Both the position numbers and the translations under genes were made by a program. The notes beneath the pieces were generated by a model. It searched no databases, had not been told where the DNA came from, and worked only from the letters and a program-made list of their open reading frames with translations. Below are positions 15,642 through 23,256 of a DNA stretch of 64,000 nt, one piece after another. Origin of the DNA: CAYNJG01 sp964397295 (lineage in GTDB: Bacteria; Planctomycetota; Planctomycetia; Pirellulales; Pirellulaceae); the NCBI GenBank assembly GCA_964397295.1, contig CAYNJG010000011.1, positions 1 through 64,000 on the forward strand, read 5' to 3'. Each line of letters opens with the position of its first letter. Within the stretch, counting starts at the first letter, position 1.

Positions 15642-18110
15642 CTATCGATCAAAACGTTCGATGTCGGACTGTGTGCCGTCTTTGAATTTAAGACGAATGA
15701 CAACACTCTGAACATCATCGGCGACAGGCAGCATATGAGTCTGCGATTCCGCGAGCTGGTAAGTTTGGTCTGGTTCGTCGACATTGAAGCCATATTGAAC
15801 TTCTTCGATGCAGTCTTGGAACTGGTGCAACGCAGTGAAGTAGAGTCGCGTTTTTCCATTGCTCTCGAGAAACTTCACCCAGGAATGTCTGGTTTTGTCC
15901 ACCATTCGCCGGATTCCGTCCTTCTTTTGGCCTTCCCAGTCCAACGGATACTCGAACGGGCCATGTTCCGTATCACGTATGTCGGTGTATTTTACGAATA
16001 CGGATTTTGATCGGCTCTTCTTCGACTCGCGGATAAGAAAGTTCGTGCGAGGCAACGGTTGTCCCGTGGCTTGGTCGATACCAATCGATTCGCCCGTGGA
16101 TTTGTAGTCTTCTCCGTCAGTCGAATACCAAATCGATTTGCATTTTTCTGGTATCTGGACGAGCACCATCATTCCGTGGCGAGCATAACGGAACGAGAGG
16201 TTTACATCAGACTGCGTCGTTGGCCGAGCTTCAAGTTGCTCGAGTCGATTTGAGGCTTCTTCGATTGCCGCTGCCGCTTCTGTTTGATCGAGATAGTGCC
16301 GTAGCACCTCGCCTTTGTCGTGAAGGCTGAGGAATTCTTGAAGCAGCTTGGCTTCCCATTGCTTTTCGGTGAGCGTTTTGTTCCCGGATTTGTCGTTGGC
16401 AACACAATGAGTCAGCTCGAAAATGGCTGGCCCGAATTCTTGATTCTCAGTCACGAACTTCGCCAACGCATCACGACGTTCCGCCTTACTCAGGAGTAGC
16501 GTCTTGGCGAATTCGACCGTCGTATTTGCTTGACTAAGGTTTGCGTAAAAGTCTCGGGCACGCGCAGCCCCTTCCTGGACAACTAACAGACGCTGGAAAT
16601 TCTTGTGTACATCCACAAACGGCACGTCTTTCGACATGAGCTCGGTGTAGCTGTCGCGAGCCAACTTGTATTTGCCCTGTTTTGCGTAGGTCCGAGCGTT
16701 TGAGTAGATCTCACCGATCGTTTGCGGATTCGCAATAATCTGTCCGCCGTTAGAGGCTGTCGCAAACGAGTTACGAAGTTGCTCGAGAGTTTCCGCAATT
16801 TGTTGGGTGTTCGCGTCAATGTTTCGCACGGAACCAGACAGATCTTTCGCCGTGCTATTTAGCTCGGTGGTCGCCACAGCGACCTGCTCGATGGCTGGCT
16901 GAACCGTAGCGACATTGATGGTTGTTGACCCGGCAGCTGGATTCGTTTCCTCGTTCGGGAGGGTTTTCGTCGCCGGAGCAACAGATACCGCACGAGCCAC
17001 GGAAACCGTTTCGATAGGCTTCTCGGATTTCAGAAACGATGGAACGCCGATCGCCAAGGCTCCCAGAACTGTCGCGGCGGCTGCCGCTGGCCATTTCCAA
17101 GACAGGCCCTTCGAGGGGGCGGCATTGGCTGACTGAGCTGTTTTTGAATCGCTTGGTTTCTTCACGACGACGGTTGTTTTGCCGACATACTCGGCAACAA
17201 TACTCGGCAGTTCTGAGCCATCGGCCCATGTCGAGACGGCGTCTGCGACTTCTTGCGGCGTTTGAATTCGATCGTCAACTGGTTTAGCCATCATGCGTTT
17301 GACGATGTTGATCAACTCAGGAGGCGTGTTGGGCGCGAGCTTCACAAGATCGTCCGGATCTTTTTGCGTGTGACCAATGATTTTGGCTACGTTCGTACCG
17401 TAGTCTGGTCCCTCAAAAGGAAGGCGTCCGGATAGCAACCTGTAGAGTGTGCAACCGAGGCTGTAAATGTCGGCGCGAATGTCGACGCAGCCCGTTTCTA
17501 AAACTTGCTCCGGTGCAATAAAGTCTGGCGTACCCATGAGTCCGCCATCCGAAGTAAGTGTGCCTAGTTGGTCATCATTACGAAGTCTTGCGATGCCCAG
17601 ATCGAGAATCTTGACCTGACCGGCGCGCGATACGATCAAGTTGGATGGCTTTATGTCTCGATGGACGAGACCATGCTCTTGAATGTTTGAGAGGCCTTCG
17701 GCTGCTTGGCGGATTATTTCGCATGCGATGCCAGGACTTAGCGGTCCACAATGATCCAAGATGTTTTGGACGTCCGTGCCTTCGACGTATTCCATCGCAA
17801 TGAATTGAATACCTTGATCTTCTCCGGCGTCAGTGGCTCGGACAATATTGGGGTGATCTAGTCGACCGACTGCCTCCATCTCACGTTGAAATCGACCAAC
17901 GCGATTCGGATCTGTTTCGTTCAGGTGTCGCAGGGTCTTGATCGCGACCTTGCGTTTGAGTTGTGTGTGCGTGGCCAAGTAGACCTTGCCCATAGCCCCT
18001 TCGCCGAGAATCGCTTCAAGTTTGTAGGGTCCGACGGAATCGATGTCCAAGTAAGCGGCTGGTGAAACGCTTACTTCGCTTGTTGCTTCGGCAGAATTGG
18101 TAGTGCTCAT
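15642..18110 (-). CDS. Membrane-anchored serine/threonine protein kinase with large C-terminal sensor region
   Basis: This is an eukaryotic-like kinase of the Pkn type. The Gly-rich loop GEGAMGKV is at 36-43, the catalytic Lys at K58, HRDIKPSN near 147-154, DLG (for DFG) near 167, and the APE loop appears as IAPEQ. A single TM (WPAAAAATVLGALAIGVPSFL) lies near 333-353. The remaining roughly 470 residues are a helical and coiled region (about 400-560) followed by a beta-rich unknown domain containing the Trp/Tyr-rich C-terminal end. No PASTA, WD40 or TPR signature is obvious. The start is the ATG at 18110 (MSTTNSAEATSEV), preceded by GGGGA. The ORF runs open to 18158. It is probably a sensor kinase of the envelope, and the substrates are unknown. 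Confidence 0.9.
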   Translation of the reverse strand: MSTTNSAEATSEVSVSPAAYLDIDSVGPYKLEAILGEGAMGKVYLATHTQLKRKVAIKTLRHLNETDPNRVGRFQREMEAVGRLDHPNIVRATDAGEDQGIQFIAMEYVEGTDVQNILDHCGPLSPGIACEIIRQAAEGLSNIQEHGLVHRDIKPSNLIVSRAGQVKILDLGIARLRNDDQLGTLTSDGGLMGTPDFIAPEQVLETGCVDIRADIYSLGCTLYRLLSGRLPFEGPDYGTNVAKIIGHTQKDPDDLVKLAPNTPPELINIVKRMMAKPVDDRIQTPQEVADAVSTWADGSELPSIVAEYVGKTTVVVKKPSDSKTAQSANAAPSKGLSWKWPAAAAATVLGALAIGVPSFLKSEKPIETVSVARAVSVAPATKTLPNEETNPAAGSTTINVATVQPAIEQVAVATTELNSTAKDLSGSVRNIDANTQQIAETLEQLRNSFATASNGGQIIANPQTIGEIYSNARTYAKQGKYKLARDSYTELMSKDVPFVDVHKNFQRLLVVQEGAARARDFYANLSQANTTVEFAKTLLLSKAERRDALAKFVTENQEFGPAIFELTHCVANDKSGNKTLTEKQWEAKLLQEFLSLHDKGEVLRHYLDQTEAAAAIEEASNRLEQLEARPTTQSDVNLSFRYARHGMMVLVQIPEKCKSIWYSTDGEDYKSTGESIGIDQATGQPLPRTNFLIRESKKSRSKSVFVKYTDIRDTEHGPFEYPLDWEGQKKDGIRRMVDKTRHSWVKFLESNGKTRLYFTALHQFQDCIEEVQYGFNVDEPDQTYQLAESQTHMLPVADDVQSVVIRLKFKDGTQSDIERFDR

Positions 18111-18326
18111 AACAGTCCCCTTCGAGGTGGTTATGAACAAATATGCGTCGAAATTCACGGAACGAGAGGATCATGCGACGGAATAGTGCAAGTCTGTTGT
18201 GACGATCCGAAAATGCGTGGCTCTCGCGCAGCAACTCGTTGTCATACGTTGCGAAGCAGAAATACGTTGACAAAATGCTACATCAAAAGACGGGTCTGTA
18301 GCACAGCAAAGCATCGTCTGTGGGAA

Positions 18327-19082
18327 TTAAGAATCCGCAGCAATCTCGGCCATCGCTTCGTCCGGAATGTTGAAATTGGACGAAACAGTTTGGATATCGT
18401 CATGGTCATCTAATGCTTCCATCAACTTAAGGATCTTACGACCTGCCGTTGCGTCGAGATCCACTGTATCGTTTGGAATGCGAGTTAGTTGTGATGCATC
18501 CGGGCTAATTTCAGCTGCAGCCAAAGCATCAATCAAACTGCTGAATGCATCAGGCTCGCAAGTAACTTCGAAATGTTCGTCAACGCGTTTCACGTCGTCG
18601 GCACCGGCTTCGATCGCCAATTCCATAAGAGCTTCTTCTTCTGCATTTGCGACCGGAATGATGGCCAGCCCTTTGCGTTCGAAAAGATACGAGACGCAGC
18701 CGGTCTTGCCAAGTTCCCCGCCGTACTTGGTGAAGAGCGTACGCAACTCTGGGGCTGTGCGATTTCGATTGTCGGTTAATGCTTCACACATCACAGCGAC
18801 GCCCGCCGGACCGTAGCCTTCGTATACGACTTCTTCCAGTTTGCCGCTTGCATCTTCGCCGGTGCCTTTTTTGATGGCTCGCGCGATGTTGTCCTTCGGC
18901 ATACTGACGGCTTTGGCATCATCGACCGCTTTCCGCAGTCGAAAGTTTGCATCGGGATCACCGCCACCCATCTGGGCTGCAACAATAATGGCCTTACTGA
19001 GTTTGCTCCAAAGTTTTCCACGTTGGGCGTCTTGTCGTCCTTTTCGATGTTGGATGTTCGCCCATTTCGAATGACCTGCCAT
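18327..19082 (-). CDS. YebC/PmpR family regulatory protein
   Basis: This 251-residue protein has the invariant N-terminus MAGHSKWANIQHRKGRQDAQRGK, then GGGDPDANFRLRKAVDDAKA and MPKDNIARAIKKGTGE, which define the YebC family. Members act as DNA-binding regulators (PmpR) or, as recent work on YebC shows, assist ribosomes in translating difficult sequences such as polyproline. The motifs YEGYGPAGVA and ALTDNRNRT are also present. It starts one base before the end of the upstream TPR gene region and is very probably cotranscribed with it. Confidence 0.95.
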   Translation of the reverse strand: MAGHSKWANIQHRKGRQDAQRGKLWSKLSKAIIVAAQMGGGDPDANFRLRKAVDDAKAVSMPKDNIARAIKKGTGEDASGKLEEVVYEGYGPAGVAVMCEALTDNRNRTAPELRTLFTKYGGELGKTGCVSYLFERKGLAIIPVANAEEEALMELAIEAGADDVKRVDEHFEVTCEPDAFSSLIDALAAAEISPDASQLTRIPNDTVDLDATAGRKILKLMEALDDHDDIQTVSSNFNIPDEAMAEIAADS

Positions 19083-19083
19083 T

Positions 19084-21309
19084 TTATTTCGACTCCGCTA
19101 CTTTTGTGTGAAGCTTCGTGTTGATTTTTTCTCGGAGTTCTTCGTCGTCTTCAATCAAAGTCAACGCGCGTTCCCAGGTTTCGTGAGCAGCATCTACATC
19201 ACCGGACGATTGGAGCGCCTCCGCTAGATGATCTAGGATAATCGGATCGGGTGTCTCCTCGGAAGATGCCTTGCGCAATTCCACGATGGCTGCCTCATAT
19301 TTTCCTGCTCGAAACAGCGCCCAGCCGAGACTATCGAGATACATATAGTTGTCTGGATCCTGTTCCAACGCGAAGCGTATCATCTTTGTGGCGCGTTCGA
19401 TGGAGGTATTTTCGTCCACCATCAAGTATCCCAGATCATTCATCGCGGAGCTGTCCTGCGGAAACTCGTCCAGGATTTTCTCGAGCCACTCTATTCCTTT
19501 TTGCGGTTTATTAAGTTCGACGCAGATGCTGGAAATGACTAGCCGCGCTTCACGTACAACTTCGCGTAGGCCCGGAATCGAGTAGTTCTCCGCGTGTTTG
19601 TCCAACCACTTAGAGTAGCTTTCTTCCGCCTTTTCAAGTTCACCCGCGTTGTAAAGAATCCATGCGGGACGCAACGCGAACTCTGGAATGTGTGTCGCGG
19701 TTGCGGCGACATGATTCGCTTGGCGAAGTGCAGCCTTGGTCTCACCTTGCAACTGGAGTGCACCGGACAGGTAATACCGAAGAATGGCTTCTTGGTCAGC
19801 GTTCTTTTTCTGTTCTAAGCCAACTCGAAACGTTTGGGCGGCCTTCTCATATTGTTCATCCGCCAGTAACTCGAGTCCCCAGGTGATGTAGAGGTCGGTA
19901 CGATTTTCCTTTTCGCGAATCTTACCGAGGAATTCGTCCGCTTGGCTGTAAGCCTTGGCCTCGAGTGCTAGGAGTCCGCATGCCACAATCAAATCACGAG
20001 GCAGCGTGGCCTTTGCGGTTTCCGTTTCTAGCCTTTGTCTGCCAATGCTCCAAAGACGCGAGGTGAGTTCTTTATCAGTGGCGATCGCAGCAATTTCTTC
20101 TTCGACGCCACGAAAGTCATTCGTGTCACGAATGATGGAGGTGAGCAAATCGAGTAGCTTGTCGCTGTCGCCGATTTCTTTGTAAAGCGAAAGTAGTTGC
20201 TTGTACGCGTCTAACGTTGGTTGTTGTTCGATCGACTTTTCGTATAGCTCAATCGCTTCGTTCAACACACCTTGACGTCGCGTCATTTCCGCAACGTAGG
20301 ACAGCAATGGGAAATTGTCGGGATCATCCGCAAGCCAATCTCGGAAACGAACAAACGCGCTAGGTGGATCATTTGTTTCGTCGACGTCTTTCGGTTGTCC
20401 GCCCGCGCGATCCATCATGTCTTGCAACAATTTATACGGCGTCTCACCGCCGAATCTTAGTTTTTGTCCGACGTAGTCCTGGAGCTTTGTGCGCGCGTCA
20501 TCGTAACGACCACGCCGATAGTCCACACGCGCAAGCTGAAAGGTTAGCCATTGTTGATTTGGCTCCAGCTCATTCGTCTTTTTGAACATTTGCTCGGCTA
20601 AATCGTAGTCGCTCGATTCGAGAAAGCTCTCCGCGAAGAGCCCGTACACCGGTTTGGGGTCTTTGAGTATCGCTTTTCGAAAGGCATCCGAAAACGCATT
20701 CTCGTTTTCGTTTTCCAACGCCTCAAGGACTACGCGAAACGCTTGGCTGGCCTGTACGTATTTTTCTGTCAGAAAATACAGACGTCCCATTTCGTACTGC
20801 ATTGCGATGGGATTACGCGCGTCTGGATCTTTCGTTCGAAGTTCCAATACGCGTTGGTAGAGTTGCAGTGAGCGGTCGTAGTCCAATTGATTGGACATCA
20901 ACATTGCGAGACGCTCGGCCAAGAACGGATCTTCGAGATCGGAATCGGCGAGCAACAATGCGTACCGAGTTGCTTCATCGACGCGTCCGAGTTCGAGAGC
21001 AAGTGGTAGCACTTGCTTTAGTATAGTTGTGGCCTCGGTGTCGAGACGCCAGGCGCGCTGGAACTTGCGGATCGCCTCGGTCGTTTTGCCTTGACGCTGC
21101 AGAATTCGAGCGTCCATGACCATTGCTTGCGCAGTGAGCTTTTCGAGGTCGGACGCACTTCGCTTTCGAACCGGTGAAAGCGACTCAACTTTGTCGTTGT
21201 ATTCGTCTGCTTGAGAGAAGCGAACGCCAGCGTTCGCGGTGAACAGGACGAAGAACAGAGTTGCTGGGAGAAATCGATTCACGTCCAATCCGTTTCGGGT
21301 TGCGACCAC
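19084..21309 (-). CDS. Exported tetratricopeptide-repeat protein
   Basis: This is a 741-residue TPR protein with a hydrophobic N-terminal signal (FLPATLFFVLFTANAGVRFSQA, about residues 13-34). More than ten helical repeats of about 34 residues with the W-x-L-G-x-x-Y/A-x-x-A-x pattern follow, for example TEAIRKFQRAWRLD, PDNYMYLDSLGWALFRAGKYEAA and DPIILDHLAEALQSSGD. It is a scaffold for protein-protein contact, probably in the periplasm. GTG at 21309 is the furthest start. A TTG at 21288 would shorten the signal by seven residues. It lies directly upstream of yebC with one base between, so cotranscription is likely. No enzymatic domain is visible. Confidence 0.85.
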   Translation of the reverse strand: MVATRNGLDVNRFLPATLFFVLFTANAGVRFSQADEYNDKVESLSPVRKRSASDLEKLTAQAMVMDARILQRQGKTTEAIRKFQRAWRLDTEATTILKQVLPLALELGRVDEATRYALLLADSDLEDPFLAERLAMLMSNQLDYDRSLQLYQRVLELRTKDPDARNPIAMQYEMGRLYFLTEKYVQASQAFRVVLEALENENENAFSDAFRKAILKDPKPVYGLFAESFLESSDYDLAEQMFKKTNELEPNQQWLTFQLARVDYRRGRYDDARTKLQDYVGQKLRFGGETPYKLLQDMMDRAGGQPKDVDETNDPPSAFVRFRDWLADDPDNFPLLSYVAEMTRRQGVLNEAIELYEKSIEQQPTLDAYKQLLSLYKEIGDSDKLLDLLTSIIRDTNDFRGVEEEIAAIATDKELTSRLWSIGRQRLETETAKATLPRDLIVACGLLALEAKAYSQADEFLGKIREKENRTDLYITWGLELLADEQYEKAAQTFRVGLEQKKNADQEAILRYYLSGALQLQGETKAALRQANHVAATATHIPEFALRPAWILYNAGELEKAEESYSKWLDKHAENYSIPGLREVVREARLVISSICVELNKPQKGIEWLEKILDEFPQDSSAMNDLGYLMVDENTSIERATKMIRFALEQDPDNYMYLDSLGWALFRAGKYEAAIVELRKASSEETPDPIILDHLAEALQSSGDVDAAHETWERALTLIEDDEELREKINTKLHTKVAESK

Positions 21310-21402
21310 CGCGTCCTGCGGCAGCTATGTTTGCTCAAATGAAGGATGTTTCAAATAATACGGTTCGGCTTGTTTGAAGAAAAGAAATTTTCCGCTCGCA
21401 GT

Positions 21403-22623
21403 TTAACGAGGCTTGCGCCGCGCTAAATCTTTTGACGCTGACTTTTTACCAGAACGCTTTTTCGCCTTCTTTACGAGTGTCTTGGCTTTCTTCTTGGTAG
21501 TCTTCTTCTTCGCTTTCTTCTTTGCGGCTTTCTTCTTGGTTGGCTTGGACTTTTTCGTAGCTGTCTTTTTCGTAACCTTCTTCTTGGTCACCTTTTTCTT
21601 TGCCGCTTTCTTCTTCGCAGCCTTCTTCTTCAAAATCGCAGCCTTCTTCTTTTCCGCGGCTTTTTTTGCGGCGGCTTTCTTCTTTTCTGCGGCAGCCTTT
21701 TTCTTCTCCGCAGCAGCTTTCTTTTTGTCGGCAGCCGCTTTTTTGATGGCCGCTTTCTTGTCCGCCGCTGCCTTTTTGATGGCTGCCTTTTTGGCTTCGG
21801 CTGCTTTTTTCTCGTCCGCTATCTTCTTTGCAGCGGCTTTCTTTGCATCTTCTTCAGCTTTGCGTGCAGCGGCTTCTTCCGCCTTCTTTTTCTTGATCTC
21901 TTCTTCTTCCTTTTTTCGTCGCTCGGCTTCGAGCTTTTTGCGATCGATGCGTTTCGGCAAACGTGGTTTGCAGTCGGGTGCAATTTCTAGCAAGATGCCA
22001 CGCACTTTTTGTGAGAAGGGCGAGGCGACAAGGTCGGCTGCGAATTGGTGTAGGAGTGAACCGAACTCGAGGCCTTTCGATTTCGGAATCGCTCGCTCGA
22101 GTCCGGGAACTGTTCCGGCGGAGGCTTCTTTTTCGTCGATCGCTCCAACGATAAAGAAAGTATCAACGCCGCCAGTGCCTAGTGGAATGGAGTGACCACC
22201 CAGATTCATTTGCGTCACATACGCGACGGTGAATTGAGTCGTGCCTTTGTATTCTTGCAGTGTCGTGACGGCCTTGCCGAGATTGAGCCGCTTGAGGCTT
22301 TCCAGATCGAATGCGTATTGCGATTCGAAGACACTCTGCAGCGTGTCCTTCAGGTTCAACGCGTTTGCGGCGGCGTTCGGAACTCCCTTAAACACTTCCG
22401 CCAATTCACGCACGGTTGTGACGCGTACTTCGTTCCAGTCAAAGTACGACTCTTGCACGCGACTAAAAACTTCGTCTGCGGGTTCGTAGTGCGCGTCTTC
22501 CAAGCAGCAAGCGAAGAGCAAGTTCTCCATCAAACTACGTGTTGTAGGTGTGACGGGTTTGTAATGCTTTTTCAGGACCGTGTGGACCTTGCCGATAATT
22601 TGAGCTCGATTGGAAACTGCCAT
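21403..22623 (-). CDS. Degenerate endonuclease-III-like (HhH-GPD) domain fused to a histone-H1-like Lys/Ala tail
   Basis: The first 220 of 406 residues resemble the endonuclease III fold: NLLFACCLEDAHYE, then a helical region, a hairpin-like EYKGTTQFTV (125-133) and GGVDTFFIVG (151-160) at the position of the catalytic VDTH. By my alignment the catalytic Lys of GVGRKTA is replaced by Phe131, D154 is kept, and the four-Cys iron-sulfur motif is missing. Residues 227-406 are almost only Lys, Ala, Glu and Thr, with KKAAAKK/KKAAEKKKA repeats like histone H1 and Hc1 proteins. It is probably a DNA-binding, nucleoid-associated or repair-associated protein. The domain assignment rests on eye alignment. 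It lies 65 bases after rbfA. Confidence 0.6.
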   Translation of the reverse strand: MAVSNRAQIIGKVHTVLKKHYKPVTPTTRSLMENLLFACCLEDAHYEPADEVFSRVQESYFDWNEVRVTTVRELAEVFKGVPNAAANALNLKDTLQSVFESQYAFDLESLKRLNLGKAVTTLQEYKGTTQFTVAYVTQMNLGGHSIPLGTGGVDTFFIVGAIDEKEASAGTVPGLERAIPKSKGLEFGSLLHQFAADLVASPFSQKVRGILLEIAPDCKPRLPKRIDRKKLEAERRKKEEEEIKKKKAEEAAARKAEEDAKKAAAKKIADEKKAAEAKKAAIKKAAADKKAAIKKAAADKKKAAAEKKKAAAEKKKAAAKKAAEKKKAAILKKKAAKKKAAKKKVTKKKVTKKTATKKSKPTKKKAAKKKAKKKTTKKKAKTLVKKAKKRSGKKSASKDLARRKPR

Positions 22624-22688
22624 AGTTCTTTTTGTCGTTCTTGCGTCTAGGTTCGATGCGTCTTGATGTTTTGAGGGCCGGCGCTGTT

Positions 22689-23138
22689 CTATTCCTGCGT
22701 CGGCTCGTCTGCGTTGTCTTCGGTGCCAACCGGGGTAGGCGTCTCGTTGCCCGGTAATGCTTCGTCCAGCGACAGATTGTCTTGGCCTTTGTCACCCTCT
22801 GGCAACAGTTCGCCAAGAATTCGAGTCACTTCGGCAGCTTTTTTGACGCCTTGGTCCAAAACGAATTTCAGTTTTGGCGTGTAACGTGTGTCGACGCGGT
22901 CGGAAACTTTCTGTTGCAGGAACCCAGTGGCACTTCGCAAACCGTGCATGCAGAGTTCCTGTTTCTTTTCGTCACCCATGATGGAAACGTGTACTTTCGC
23001 TTCTCGCAAATCACCAGTCACTTCGACGAACGTTACCGTTACATTCGCGACCCGGGGGTCGCGCAGTTGCGTGAGGATCGAAAAGCTAACCACCTCACGA
23101 ATAGCGGATGCGACCTTAAGTACTCGACGCGATGCCAT
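22689..23138 (-). CDS. rbfA: Ribosome-binding factor A
   Basis: RbfA binds the 30S subunit during late 16S rRNA maturation and cold adaptation. It is a KH-like protein. The typical features are the N-terminal SRRVLKVASAIREVVSFSIL, LRDPRVANVTVTFVEVTGDLREAKVHVS, and the closing region RVDTRYTPKLKFVLDQG (the R-x-x-P-x-L-x-F motif). About 115 residues form the domain and an acidic tail of about 35 follows. It comes 118 bases after infB on the same strand. A hairpin (23158-23183, 8 bp with one bulge) sits in that gap. Confidence 0.93.
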   Translation of the reverse strand: MASRRVLKVASAIREVVSFSILTQLRDPRVANVTVTFVEVTGDLREAKVHVSIMGDEKKQELCMHGLRSATGFLQQKVSDRVDTRYTPKLKFVLDQGVKKAAEVTRILGELLPEGDKGQDNLSLDEALPGNETPTPVGTEDNADEPTQE

Positions 23139-23256
23139 AACGTATCAATCGACCTTCAGTGGGCCCGACTCAGTTGGGCCGCTAAGTTGCGTGTTGGTAA
23201 AAGCCGAGCATTCCGTCCAGTGGAAGCCCGCATGCGAATTGTCGCCAGCTCACGTT

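Noticed and set aside
21413..22195. 260-codon Phe/Ala-rich plus-strand ORF
   Set aside because: It is the exact antisense of the Lys/Ala-rich tail; AAG/GCC codons give Phe/Ala runs on the other strand.
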